A stretch of 24,578 bases of DNA, taken from assembly GCA_041672385.1 (NCBI GenBank), contig JBAYZQ010000017.1, forward strand, positions 1-24,578, given 5' to 3'. Of the stretch, positions 14,587 through 23,301 are shown piece by piece (positions within the stretch are counted from its first letter, which is position 1; every line of letters begins with the position of its first letter). Source of the stretch: JBAYZQ01 sp041672385. GTDB lineage: Bacteria > Spirochaetota > Spirochaetia > Sphaerochaetales > Sphaerochaetaceae. The position numbers and the translations under genes are program-made. The notes under the pieces were generated by a model. That model saw nothing but the letters and a program-made list of their open reading frames with translations. It did no database searches and was not told the DNA's origin.

Positions 14587-15519
14587 ATGAATCATAAAGT
14601 TAGAGATGCAATTAGCATGTTAGTTGGAACTTGTATTGGCGGTTTTTCCATAGCATGCTTTATTACTCCAGGAAAAATAGTTTCGGGTGGAGTCACAGGA
14701 CTGGCCACCATTCTTTACCATTTAAAAGGTTGGGATACTGGGGTTATGATGTTGATATTATCAATCCCTCTTTTTATTCTAGGCTTAACTGTTTTCGGAA
14801 AAGCTTATGTTGTTAAAGGAATGGTTGGAATTACTCTTTTTTCCCTATTTGCTACTCTATTTGGCAGATTAACAAATTATAATGGATTACTTCCTTATGA
14901 GGATATTGCTGATATTCTTTTTTCAGCCATCTTTGGAGGAGCTCTTTTTGGGGCAGGAGTTGGACTTGTTTTAAGAACAGGGGCCAATACAGGTGGAACA
15001 GATATTATTGCCCAAATTCTTAATAAATATACCCCCCTTCCCCTTGGAACTTGTCTAATGCTTACTGATTCCTTAATTATTGCAGCAGGAGGATTTGCTT
15101 TTGGTTTTAAAAGAGCCCTTTTTGGAATTATTGCCATGTATATTTCAGGCAAAACCATAAATTACGTTGTAATGAGTATTGGAACAAAATATGCAAAAGC
15201 CGCTTATATTTTCAGTCCAAAAAACAAAGAAATTGGGGATAGAATCATAAAAGAACTACATCACGGTGGAACTATAATCTCTGGAAATGGAATCTACTCT
15301 GGAAATCAAAGACAAATGCTATTAGCTGTAGTTCATAACCAACAGATAAATAAACTTCAAGATATAGTACAAGAGGAAGATCCAGATGCTTTTATGTTTG
15401 TTCAAGAAACCTATGAAGTGCTTGGACAAGGTTTTGTTCCCATCTATAAAGAAGGTAAACAAAAAAAAGGGAATAGCGAACTATCCCCCAAAACTAAAAT
15501 TCCAATTATTTCAAAATAA
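14587..15519 (+). CDS. YitT-family membrane protein
   Basis: The N-terminal 200 residues form the YitT membrane domain with about six helices. Its conserved motifs are FITPGKIVSGGVTGLATILY (about 26-45), GLVLRTGANTGGTDIIAQIL (about 126-145) and a following GTCLMLTDSLI. The C-terminal 90 residues are the cytoplasmic DUF2179 domain (LHHGGTIISGNGIYSGNQRQML and DAFMFVQETYEVLGQGF). The function of the family is not established; transport is suspected. At 310 residues it is slightly longer than usual because of a lysine-rich tail. A hairpin over the ribosome binding site suggests translational control. Its 3' end overlaps that of tyrS by 14 bases on opposite strands. Confidence 0.9.
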   Translation: MNHKVRDAISMLVGTCIGGFSIACFITPGKIVSGGVTGLATILYHLKGWDTGVMMLILSIPLFILGLTVFGKAYVVKGMVGITLFSLFATLFGRLTNYNGLLPYEDIADILFSAIFGGALFGAGVGLVLRTGANTGGTDIIAQILNKYTPLPLGTCLMLTDSLIIAAGGFAFGFKRALFGIIAMYISGKTINYVVMSIGTKYAKAAYIFSPKNKEIGDRIIKELHHGGTIISGNGIYSGNQRQMLLAVVHNQQINKLQDIVQEEDPDAFMFVQETYEVLGQGFVPIYKEGKQKKGNSELSPKTKIPIISK

Positions 15520-15521
15520 TT
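15504..15521. repeat. AT-rich palindrome across the overlapping ends of yitT and tyrS
   Basis: AATTATTT and AAATAATT flank a CA spacer in the 14-base overlap of the two convergent genes. A 2-base loop is too tight for a stable hairpin, so this is at most a weak bidirectional stop signal. No other terminator is visible for either gene. Confidence 0.3.
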
Positions 15522-16756
15522 CTAAAATGTCTCTTTTTCCCAGCTCGAATTATTAATTCACCATCTTTAAAAGCATCTAGGCCAACAGTTGAATCAAAAC
15601 CCTCGACTTTTTCATTGGCAAGGTAAGCTCCGCCGTCTTTTATCAAGCGTCGTGCATCACTTTTTGTCTTGCATAGGTCTGTCATTGCAAACAAATCAAT
15701 TGTTAAAATTCTATCTTTGATAACTGAGGGGTCAATTTCAATTGAAGGCATAGCCTCAATGTTTCCAACTCCACCTTTTGAGAACATAGCTTTAGCAGTA
15801 GCTTTTGCCTTTTCAGCTTCTTCTAGTCCATGAGTTATCAAAGTCTGTTCATAAGCAAGTCTTTCCTTTGCTTCATTAATATTTCTTTTTGGATCCTCAT
15901 ATTCAGCAATTTCATCCAAAGATAGGAAGGTAAATAACTTCATAAATTTAATTACATCTGAATCATTAACATTTCTCCAGTACTGGTAGTAATTATAAGT
16001 TGAGTACATATCTGGATCCAAGAAAACAGCTCCCTGTTCACTTTTCCCCATTTTCTTACCATCAGCTCTTGTTATAAGGTTAAAAGTTAAACCATAACAC
16101 TCAGCACTTTCAGTACGCCTAATAAGATCGGTTCCAGCTACTATATTTCCCCATTGATCACCACCACCAATTTGAAGTCTACAATTTTCTTGACGATAAA
16201 GGGTAAGAAAATCATAACTTTGCAAAAGTTGATAGTTGAATTCAATAAAACTCAAACCTTTTTCCAGCCTTTGTTTGTAACTTTCAAAGGTCAACATCTT
16301 ATTAACCGAGAAATATTTTCCAATTTCTCTGAGAAAGCTTATGTAATTTAAATTAGTAAGCCAATCAGCATTGTTTCTTAGAATAGCCTTTCCTTTTCCA
16401 TCAGTTGGATCTAGAGAAAAGTCTACCACCTGTCCAAGTTGATTTTTTATATGTTTACAGTTGTCTTTGATTTGTTCCGGAGTAAGCATCTTTCTCATTT
16501 CGGTCTTTCCTGAAGGATCTCCAATCATTGCAGTTCCTCCCCCAACAAGAATTATAGGACAATGTCCTTGCTGCTGAAGATGATGAGAGGCAAATATAGG
16601 AACCATATGACCTATATGAAGACTTGGTCCGGTAGGATCAACACCTATATAAAACTTAACTGGCCCTTTATCCATCAAATCACTTAAAGCGTCCAAATCA
16701 GTACAGTTTTGATAAAATCCTCTATCTATTAATACTTGTAGAGCCTTATTCATCAT
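15506..16756 (-). CDS. tyrS: Tyrosyl-tRNA synthetase
   Basis: This class I synthetase charges tRNA-Tyr. HIGH is at 47-50 (PTGPSLHIGH), the KMSKS-type loop reads KMGKS at 235-239, and the S4-like RNA-binding domain is at the C-terminus (about 350-416, DLCKTKSDARRLIKDGGAYLANEKV). The length of 416 residues is normal. Two adjacent ATG codons are possible; AGGAGG lies 4 and 7 bases upstream of them. The start overlaps the end of glyS (which ends AAT GAT GAA TAA), so the two are coupled. It is the last gene of the eight-gene run. No T-box leader is present. Confidence 0.97.
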   Translation of the reverse strand: MMNKALQVLIDRGFYQNCTDLDALSDLMDKGPVKFYIGVDPTGPSLHIGHMVPIFASHHLQQQGHCPIILVGGGTAMIGDPSGKTEMRKMLTPEQIKDNCKHIKNQLGQVVDFSLDPTDGKGKAILRNNADWLTNLNYISFLREIGKYFSVNKMLTFESYKQRLEKGLSFIEFNYQLLQSYDFLTLYRQENCRLQIGGGDQWGNIVAGTDLIRRTESAECYGLTFNLITRADGKKMGKSEQGAVFLDPDMYSTYNYYQYWRNVNDSDVIKFMKLFTFLSLDEIAEYEDPKRNINEAKERLAYEQTLITHGLEEAEKAKATAKAMFSKGGVGNIEAMPSIEIDPSVIKDRILTIDLFAMTDLCKTKSDARRLIKDGGAYLANEKVEGFDSTVGLDAFKDGELIIRAGKKRHFRIILK

Positions 16757-18077
16757 TTCCCCTCCTGTAATTTTTATTTGCGCCTTGAATTTCCTTAACT
16801 AAATCAGTTATTGGAATTCTTACTTGTTTCATTGAATCCCTAAATCGAAGAGTTACTGTGTTATCTTTCATTGTATCGTAATCAATAGTTACACAATAAG
16901 GAGTACCTATTTCATCCATTCGACGATAACGTCGGCCAATAGCACCACTTTGATCGTAGAAAGTTGAGAAATCTTCTCTTAAAACATGTTCAAGTTCACT
17001 GGCCTTTTCAGCTAATCCATCTTTTTTGACAAGAGGAAAAACTGCAACAGTAATTGGAGCAATAAGAGGATGAAAATGGAGTACAACTCTACTATCTTTC
17101 TCTAGTTCCTGTTCTTCGTATGCATCACTTAAGGCCATTAGAACATTTCGGGTCAAACCAGCAGAAGTTTCTACTACATAAGGAATAAAATGTTCATGAC
17201 TCTCAGGATCTAAATAGCTCATATCCTTACCAGAAAATTTCTGATGTTGGGTAAGATCATAATCAGTTCTTGAGTGAACACCCTCAAGTTCTTGCCAACC
17301 CATTGGAAACAAGAATTGAATATCATAGGCATCTTTTGCATAAAAAGCCAATTCATCTGGACCATGCTGGTGCCATCTTAAATGATCTGGACGAATTCCC
17401 ATTTTACTATAAAAAGCCATTCTCTGCTCTCTCCAATAAGGGAACCATTTCTCATCTTCACCTGGAGCACAGAAAAACTGCATTTCCATTTGCTCAAATT
17501 CACAACTTCTAAAAATAAAGCTTTTTGTAGTTATTTCATTTCTAAAACTTTTTCCAACCTGAGCAATTCCAAATGGAATTTTTACTCTACTTGACTGTAA
17601 AACATTTTTGAAATCTACGTAAATACCTTGAGCAGTTTCAGGTCTAAGATAAATTGTACTAGCATTATCACTATCTGCGCCAATATGGGTAGCAAACATT
17701 AAGTTGAAATTTCTAGGGCTGGTAAAAGTCCCTTTGTTTCCACAAACAGGACAGGGAGCTTCCAAATCAATTTGATCAGCTCTAAATCGAGATTTACACT
17801 GTTTACAGTCTACCATAGGGTCTGTGAAGTTTGAAACATGACCACTAGCTTCCCAAACTTTTGGGTGCATTAAAATTGAAGCATCAAGACCCACAATTCC
17901 GTCATGCAATTGGGTCATTTCTTTCCACCACATATCTCTAATATTGTTTTTTAACTGAACTCCTAAAGGCCCATAATCATAGGCACCATTAAGTCCACCA
18001 TAAATCTCACTTGATTGGTATATAAAGCCTCTTCTTTTACAAAGAGATACTATTTTTTCCATTGTTACTTCAGCCAT
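16746..18077 (-). CDS. glyS: Glycyl-tRNA synthetase, homodimeric type
   Basis: This is the class II, alpha-2 form of the enzyme, not the alpha/beta GlyQ-GlyS form. The N-terminus reads GFIYQSSEIYGGLNGAYDYGPLG (about 17-39). A zinc-binding module uses CKQC and CPVC (about 91-118). Motif 2 is GKSFRNEI with FIFRSCEFEQME after it. The C-terminal anticodon-binding domain (about 340-443) includes APITVAVFPL and the DEIGTPYCVTIDYD region. The length of 443 residues is in the usual range for bacterial homodimeric enzymes. AGGAG precedes the ATG. The gene is 17 bases downstream of gltX and overlaps tyrS. Confidence 0.97.
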   Translation of the reverse strand: MAEVTMEKIVSLCKRRGFIYQSSEIYGGLNGAYDYGPLGVQLKNNIRDMWWKEMTQLHDGIVGLDASILMHPKVWEASGHVSNFTDPMVDCKQCKSRFRADQIDLEAPCPVCGNKGTFTSPRNFNLMFATHIGADSDNASTIYLRPETAQGIYVDFKNVLQSSRVKIPFGIAQVGKSFRNEITTKSFIFRSCEFEQMEMQFFCAPGEDEKWFPYWREQRMAFYSKMGIRPDHLRWHQHGPDELAFYAKDAYDIQFLFPMGWQELEGVHSRTDYDLTQHQKFSGKDMSYLDPESHEHFIPYVVETSAGLTRNVLMALSDAYEEQELEKDSRVVLHFHPLIAPITVAVFPLVKKDGLAEKASELEHVLREDFSTFYDQSGAIGRRYRRMDEIGTPYCVTIDYDTMKDNTVTLRFRDSMKQVRIPITDLVKEIQGANKNYRRGNDE

Positions 18078-18094
18078 AATTATTCTCCTGTTAT

Positions 18095-19567
18095 TTATTC
18101 AGCTAAGACTGTCAAAGCTCTTTCAATTCTTTCATAGGATTTTTCTTTTCCCAAAGCGAAAATACAATCAAAAAGTGGAGGACTAACACTTGTTCCAGTT
18201 ATACTAACCCTTATTGGGTTAAAAACTCCATTAACCTTAATTCCAAGTTCATTTGAAACTTCAACCAACTCTTCTTCTATTTTCTCTATTTCTTTACCTT
18301 CTTCCAATCCTTTTTTAAGGATAGGATAAGCTTTATTCAAAGCATCATAGGTCTGTTTGACAGTATGCTTTTTTGCAACAAGACTTTCTTTTTCAGGTAC
18401 GCCTGGATCTAAAAAGAGGAATCTTAAAAGATCACTTACATCACTTAAAGTTTTAAGTCTTTCTTGAATCATAGGAACCAAAGGAAGAACCAATTTAGTT
18501 TCTTCACTTTTACTTCCAGAAATTAATCCATCTTTCTCAAGATAGGGAAGTAAAAGTTCGCAAAGCTCTTCAGGGGTTTTCATTCTAATATATTGACCAT
18601 TGAACCAATCCAATTTTTTATAATCAAAAACCCCAGGTGCTTTGTTTATCTTTTCTAAACAAAAATCCTTTTCAAGTTCTTCTTTTGTGAAAAATTGTTT
18701 TTCACCATCAAAAGCCCACCCTACTAGAGTAACATAATTTATCAAAGCCTCTGGAAGATAACCTTTCTCTTTGAAATCACGTACACTGGTAGATCCATGC
18801 CTTTTACTGAGTTTTTTTCCATCTTTACCCATTACCATAGGAAGATGACAATAAAGAGGAACTTCCCATCCAAAAGCTGAATACAAAATTACATGTAAAG
18901 GTCCTGAAGGAATCCATTCTTGGGCTCTCATTATGTGGGTAATTCCCATAAGATGATCATCAATTACATTGGCAAGATGATAAGTTGGAAACCCATCACT
19001 TTTCAAGAGGATTGGGTCAGGGCTTATATCTTTATTCTTACGGGTAATATCACCCATTAAAACATCATGAAAAGTCGTTTCACCAGAAAGAGGTACTTTT
19101 AATCTTATTACAGGTTTTTTCCCTTCTTTTAACAAAGCATCAACTTCTTCCTGACTTAAATCTCGACAGTGTCTGTCATATCCCTGGTAGGAACTTTTTG
19201 TTTTCTGTTGTTCTTCTCTTACTTTGTTTAATCTCTCTTCACTACAAAAACAATAATAAGCCTTTCCTTCTTGAACTAATTTCTTTGCATATTCTTGATA
19301 TAAACCAAAACGTTCACTTTGAATATAGGGACCGTAATTCCCACCTACTAGGGGACCTTCGTCACATTTAATATTAAGCCAATCAAGAGTATCATACAAA
19401 TCTTTCAAACTTTCCTCGCTATAACGAGTTCTATCGGTATCTTCTACTCTGAGAATGAATTTTCCACCCTGACTCTTTGCAAAAAAATAATTATACAAAG
19501 CGGTTCTAATTCCACCAATATGTTGTAATCCCGTTGGGGATGGGGCGTATCGAACACGACAACTCAT
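18095..19567 (-). CDS. gltX: Glutamyl-tRNA synthetase
   Basis: This class I synthetase charges tRNA-Glu. The HIGH-type motif is PSPTGLQHIGG (9-19), and the KMSKS-type motif is KLSKR at 252-256. The putative zinc site has Cys106, Cys108 and Cys134 with His133 beside it. I start at ATG 19567 (MSCRVRYAPS), with GGAGG 6 to 7 bases upstream, instead of the upstream in-frame ATG at 19585 that lacks a ribosome binding site. This gives 490 residues, a normal length. The gene is 64 bases downstream of the hydrolase gene with no terminator between, so read-through from the upstream genes is likely. Whether it is discriminating or also charges tRNA-Gln cannot be seen. Confidence 0.96.
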   Translation of the reverse strand: MSCRVRYAPSPTGLQHIGGIRTALYNYFFAKSQGGKFILRVEDTDRTRYSEESLKDLYDTLDWLNIKCDEGPLVGGNYGPYIQSERFGLYQEYAKKLVQEGKAYYCFCSEERLNKVREEQQKTKSSYQGYDRHCRDLSQEEVDALLKEGKKPVIRLKVPLSGETTFHDVLMGDITRKNKDISPDPILLKSDGFPTYHLANVIDDHLMGITHIMRAQEWIPSGPLHVILYSAFGWEVPLYCHLPMVMGKDGKKLSKRHGSTSVRDFKEKGYLPEALINYVTLVGWAFDGEKQFFTKEELEKDFCLEKINKAPGVFDYKKLDWFNGQYIRMKTPEELCELLLPYLEKDGLISGSKSEETKLVLPLVPMIQERLKTLSDVSDLLRFLFLDPGVPEKESLVAKKHTVKQTYDALNKAYPILKKGLEEGKEIEKIEEELVEVSNELGIKVNGVFNPIRVSITGTSVSPPLFDCIFALGKEKSYERIERALTVLAE

Positions 19568-19631
19568 AAAATTCCTCCATAACAATTAGGTTTAGTTTTA
19601 ATAGATATTTCCATTTTTTACAACCTAAAAC

Positions 19632-20486
19632 CTATTCTACTTCTATCTTTTCCTCAAGAAACCACTCAACACATAACTTATTTGCTTCTTCCCTAGTCTC
19701 TTCACATTTATCATAAGGAATTAAATGAGTCGCTCCCTCAAGAAATTTGGAAACTGTAAGACCTTGATTATTTCTTCCAACAATACGACAAGCCTCTGGA
19801 GTTACTGCCCTATCTTTATCACCAATAAAGGTAAGCACTTGGCTATCCATATTCTTAATTTCTTTGGTAGCTCTTTTTCTGAGTTTATCTAATTCAATAA
19901 CTTGTTTAAGATAATTAAAGGCCCAATACTGGGCTCCGAGGACCTTATCATCGGTTGCATCCCCTTCATAATAAAAAGGGTATTGTTTATCTTCTTTCCA
20001 ACCTGTTTTCATTTTCTTTTTGAAAGGACTAAGAAGTTTTGCAATCCAAATGGGGCTTTTTAAAGTAAAGGCAGGGGCAAACAAAACCACTCTTTCAACT
20101 TTTTTTTCCGTTGCTACAATACTGGCTATTAAGCCTCCCATACTGTGTCCCACTAAATAAACTTTTGAATAATTTTTCTTAAGGTCATCATAACAATCAA
20201 TTATAGTATTTAACCACATATTTCCATCAGTTTGGGAAAAATCTTCTCCACTGGTTCCATGTCCAGGATAGCGAGGAACATAAACATCAAACCCCGCCTC
20301 ATACAAATCAATTGCTGGTCTAGCTAATTCGCCTGGATAACCAGTAAACCCATGACAGCAAAGAATAACTGTTTCACTTTTATCCTTATGAATCATTCTA
20401 AAAGACCTAGCAGCCTTTACTACAGGAGCTTTTTCTTTATGATATTTTGCTCCGTAATCTTTAATTTCATAATCAAAATTTCCCAT
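19632..20486 (-). CDS. Alpha/beta hydrolase (carboxylesterase/monoacylglycerol lipase type)
   Basis: This is a serine hydrolase of the alpha/beta fold. The nucleophile elbow GHSMGG has Ser115. The likely acid is Asp225 in FIGDKDRAVTP, and the likely base is His254 in GATHLIPYD. The oxyanion loop HGFTGYPGE is at 45-53, and RYPGHGTSGED at 72-82 fits the carboxylesterase/monoglyceride lipase group. There is no signal peptide, so it acts in the cytoplasm, probably on short acyl esters or monoacylglycerols. The ATG follows the luxR-type stop codon directly, with AAGGA inside the end of that gene, so expression is coupled to it. Confidence 0.87.
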   Translation of the reverse strand: MGNFDYEIKDYGAKYHKEKAPVVKAARSFRMIHKDKSETVILCCHGFTGYPGELARPAIDLYEAGFDVYVPRYPGHGTSGEDFSQTDGNMWLNTIIDCYDDLKKNYSKVYLVGHSMGGLIASIVATEKKVERVVLFAPAFTLKSPIWIAKLLSPFKKKMKTGWKEDKQYPFYYEGDATDDKVLGAQYWAFNYLKQVIELDKLRKRATKEIKNMDSQVLTFIGDKDRAVTPEACRIVGRNNQGLTVSKFLEGATHLIPYDKCEETREEANKLCVEWFLEEKIEVE

Positions 20487-21401
20487 TTATTTCTTCCTTA
20501 AGGTGTTAAGAAGATCAATTCTGCTCCTTACACCCACTTTTGTAAATACTTTTGAAACATGGTTATTTACCGTGTTTACCGAAATGCCAAGTCTCTCCCC
20601 TATTTCTTTGTTCGTCAGCCCCTTGTCGATAAGGTCTATTACTTCAAATTCTCTTTTAGAAATTTTATATTCTGCTAAATTATCATAGATAAGTTGAACT
20701 TGTTTATCTTCTTTAAAGCTTTCTTGAGAAAAGTAATTAAGGTAATAAATTATTGTTAAAATTATAAAAGCAAGAATGAAAAGGGCATAGCTTAAGCCTT
20801 CAAGGATTGGAAAAATAAAACAAAAAACCAGCAAAGGTATCATACTTAGACTTACAATATTAAAACCCAAACAGATTTTCCTAATGTAAAGAGAAGTAAT
20901 ACTTTTCAAGTTTATCCAAATAATAATAACGGTATAAAAATAAATCATTGAAAAAAGAATTGTTTGTAGTTCTCCAAAAAAATTTGGGGTTCCTCTAAAG
21001 TCAAAAAACACATTAAAAAGTCCTGCTATAAAATAAAGAAGAGAAACAATTCCATCAATAATCACAAAACCTTTTTCGGTTGGATTTGCAACTAGAAAGT
21101 TGGCAAACCTTGGTAAGAATACCATAATAAAACTCATTCCAAGAAAAACCACCAAGGCCAGAACAGTATCAAAAATAAAGCTTGCCTTGGATTCTCCAAA
21201 CAACACCACCCCTAGATTTGAAAACTTCTGTAAAATTAATAAAAGTAAAATCCCAAGAAGAACGGTTAAAATTACAAACAAAAATTCCGTCAAACGATTG
21301 GGATTATTCTTTCGTCGAATGTTGTAGACAATAGCTAAGGAAAAGGCCATGCCTCCAGCTCCAAATGTAATGGTAAATATTAATAATTCAATAAGGTGCA
21401 T
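20487..21401 (-). CDS. Membrane-embedded LuxR-type transcriptional regulator
   Basis: Residues 1-230 contain about seven strongly hydrophobic segments (near 4-26, 38-60, 73-98, 110-130, 145-165 and 175-220, the last long enough for two helices). Residues about 240-304 are a LuxR/GerE helix-turn-helix: YKISKREFEVIDLIDKGL, then TNKEIGERLGISVNTVNNHV. There is no response-regulator receiver domain, so this is a one-component regulator whose membrane domain probably senses a lipophilic or envelope signal. The gene starts 3 bases after the RloB-like gene and ends directly at the hydrolase start. The hydrolase might make or remove its ligand, but that is inference. It may also control its own operon (see the palindrome at 23965). 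Confidence 0.87.
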   Translation of the reverse strand: MHLIELLIFTITFGAGGMAFSLAIVYNIRRKNNPNRLTEFLFVILTVLLGILLLLILQKFSNLGVVLFGESKASFIFDTVLALVVFLGMSFIMVFLPRFANFLVANPTEKGFVIIDGIVSLLYFIAGLFNVFFDFRGTPNFFGELQTILFSMIYFYTVIIIWINLKSITSLYIRKICLGFNIVSLSMIPLLVFCFIFPILEGLSYALFILAFIILTIIYYLNYFSQESFKEDKQVQLIYDNLAEYKISKREFEVIDLIDKGLTNKEIGERLGISVNTVNNHVSKVFTKVGVRSRIDLLNTLRKK

Positions 21402-21404
21402 TAT

Positions 21405-22043
21405 TTACTTCTTAGACAGAGTTTTCTGATTATGCGTAATATCACCATTTCCACAAATATCATGTATTTCAAGATAAAGTTTATCTATATTGGTAGCTGG
21501 TATTCCAGTTTTTTGTCTTGAAATAATATTGTACTGTTTTTCATTTAGAATAGCTTTACTAAATTTTGAAAACAAAACAAGATGAAGGTTTTGTCCTTTT
21601 CCAGAAAGATATTCTGAAGTTAGAGAATATCCACTTATAGCCTTTTCAAGTTGTTGCTCAAATGAAGAATCTTCCAAAACATAAGTTGTTGGCAAAGCTA
21701 AATGTAAGTAAATCCAAAGATTCAAGTTAGGTTTAATCCAACAAAGATGAATTTTCTTCTTCTTTGCCAATTTAAGATTTTCTTCAAGTTCTTTAGGATC
21801 AAAATTTTCAAAATCAGAAAATCCAAAAAAAGCCCAAACAGAAGAATAGCTTCCCTTTGTTCTTTCCCGACCTGCCTGGGAAATAAAATTTGGAAAATCT
21901 TTTAATTCTTTTACACTTTTAACAGTCATATTGGTATAACGGCAATCTTTTCTGACTTGCCCAAAATAAACCTGCTCGACCTTTGAAGCTGTATAAATTA
22001 ACATTGTTTTCAAAGGACTTTTAATATTTCTTTTTCTTTTCAT
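21405..22043 (-). CDS. RloB-like protein, diverged
   Basis: Order and spacing of three blocks resemble the RloB domain found beside AAA15 ATPases in RloAB and AbiL-type systems. The blocks are MLIYTASKVEQVYF, VWAFFGFSDF and KPNLNLWIYLH. In RloB these positions usually read roughly LIVCEGEKTEPNYF, VWVVFDxD and NPCFELWLLLH. The first-block acidic pair and the Asp pair of block two are therefore lost or shifted here. I start at ATG 22043, which has GAGG 6 bases upstream. The in-frame ATG at 22055 has no ribosome binding site. This gives 212 residues. It follows the ATPase gene by 14 bases and is 3 bases from the LuxR gene. The assignment rests on patterns and gene pairing and could be wrong. Confidence 0.55.
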   Translation of the reverse strand: MKRKRNIKSPLKTMLIYTASKVEQVYFGQVRKDCRYTNMTVKSVKELKDFPNFISQAGRERTKGSYSSVWAFFGFSDFENFDPKELEENLKLAKKKKIHLCWIKPNLNLWIYLHLALPTTYVLEDSSFEQQLEKAISGYSLTSEYLSGKGQNLHLVLFSKFSKAILNEKQYNIISRQKTGIPATNIDKLYLEIHDICGNGDITHNQKTLSKK

Positions 22044-22057
22044 AATTTGCCTCATTT

Positions 22058-23284
22058 CTATTTAACGAAACTAAATTCGCTTGTCAGTGGAAGGGCCCCA
22101 AAAGCACCGTTTTCGTAGAACATCCTTATTTTATTTTTCATTCCCGGAATTTTAAAATCTGCAAGACTGTAATATTCAGTTGCTCCATCACCTGTCTTCT
22201 GTGCAAACCAAACTCCATCACGCCTTAAAAGATCATTTTCAAGTAAAGCTGGATTGCAATCCACAGCTAAAAGTTGACTTCTCTTAGTTCCAGAGTTCTC
22301 AAAAACTTCAATTACATGTTTTATTATTGCTGGATGCAAGAACATACCAAAATCATCAACCACCAAAGTCTTATCAGAAGTAAAACTTTCAAAGAATGCA
22401 ATGCCCATAACACACAATCTTCTAAGTGAAAGACTTTCTGCCATAAAACTGGAGCTATAATGTTGAGTAACATTAGTATGAATAAAATAAAGCTTATCGT
22501 TAAAGATTTTTATAGCCCTAATATCTGTAATATCAATTGACCATAAATAATCAATTAATTGTTTTGTCCAGGTGGGATTTTCTGTAAGTTTATCCATGAT
22601 ATACTTTTCGCTTCCGGTAGCAGCTCCCATTGGAACAATAATCATATTATTTTCTATCCAATTATATAGTTCGTTGCAAGTTTCTCCATCTTTCTTAGCA
22701 GATTCTGCTAAAAAAGTACGTTGGGTACTTATTCTTTTTATAAGCTTTTTCTTTTCACCTCTATATAGTTTTCCAAATCTATATTTATAAGTAATATCCT
22801 CTTCATCCAAGGATGGAAGTATCTTTCTTTCAAACATCAACTTTTTGGAGTTTCCATAAGCATAGAAAAGTGATTCTTCATAAATGTGTTTAGTATCTGC
22901 TTTTAAACGATATATAGCGACAACTGTCTGTCCTTCTTCACTTCTTCCACTTCCTTCAGGAAGGAGAACTTTGATTTCAATTTCAGAAGGAAGCCCTTTA
23001 ATCTCAGAATAAGCAAAAGCAGTTCCAGCGAAACCGCTTAACAAAGGATTTTCAACTTCTTCTTCTGATTGAATAATTTTTGAAATGGCATCAAGAGCTC
23101 TTACGAAACTACTTTTTCCAGCACCATTAGGTCCAATAATAACAGAAGTTTTAAGCACTTTTAACTTTTCCGAAAACTCAGAAATTTTACTCTTTGGCAA
23201 TCTTGAGTCCTTCATTGCCACAAAAGAAATAGTCTGCGCTTGTTTTACAGATCGAAAATTCTTAACAGTCATTTCAATTAGCAT
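22058..23284 (-). CDS. AAA15/AAA21-family ATPase (RloA/AbiLi-like)
   Basis: The N-terminus MLIEMTVKNFRSVKQAQTISF and Walker A GPNGAGKSS (51-59) are typical of the ABC-like AAA15/AAA21 ATPases of defence modules such as RloA and AbiLi. The C-terminal motifs are unusual. The signature region reads ESLSLRRL (283-290), where ESxGTxRL is expected. Walker B reads LVVDDFGMFLHP with Asp310-Asp311, so the catalytic Glu is Asp. The switch segment reads LLAVDCNPALL (338-348), where TTHN-type His is expected. At 408 residues it is full length and intact, so this is not a pseudogene. It should bind nucleotide, but hydrolysis may be weak or absent. It is preceded by a G-rich ribosome binding site and lies 17 bases downstream of the PHP gene. 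Confidence 0.8.
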   Translation of the reverse strand: MLIEMTVKNFRSVKQAQTISFVAMKDSRLPKSKISEFSEKLKVLKTSVIIGPNGAGKSSFVRALDAISKIIQSEEEVENPLLSGFAGTAFAYSEIKGLPSEIEIKVLLPEGSGRSEEGQTVVAIYRLKADTKHIYEESLFYAYGNSKKLMFERKILPSLDEEDITYKYRFGKLYRGEKKKLIKRISTQRTFLAESAKKDGETCNELYNWIENNMIIVPMGAATGSEKYIMDKLTENPTWTKQLIDYLWSIDITDIRAIKIFNDKLYFIHTNVTQHYSSSFMAESLSLRRLCVMGIAFFESFTSDKTLVVDDFGMFLHPAIIKHVIEVFENSGTKRSQLLAVDCNPALLENDLLRRDGVWFAQKTGDGATEYYSLADFKIPGMKNKIRMFYENGAFGALPLTSEFSFVK

Positions 23285-23301
23285 TTTTACCCCCCCTAGC
23301 C

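Noticed and set aside
14631..14816. 61-codon open frame inside yitT
   Set aside because: It is in a shifted frame within a conserved membrane protein, so it is a chance frame.
19568..19631. T-box leader for the synthetase genes
   Set aside because: The gap before gltX is only 64 bases, and the glyS and tyrS junctions are shorter or overlapping. No specifier stem, T-box sequence or terminator is present.
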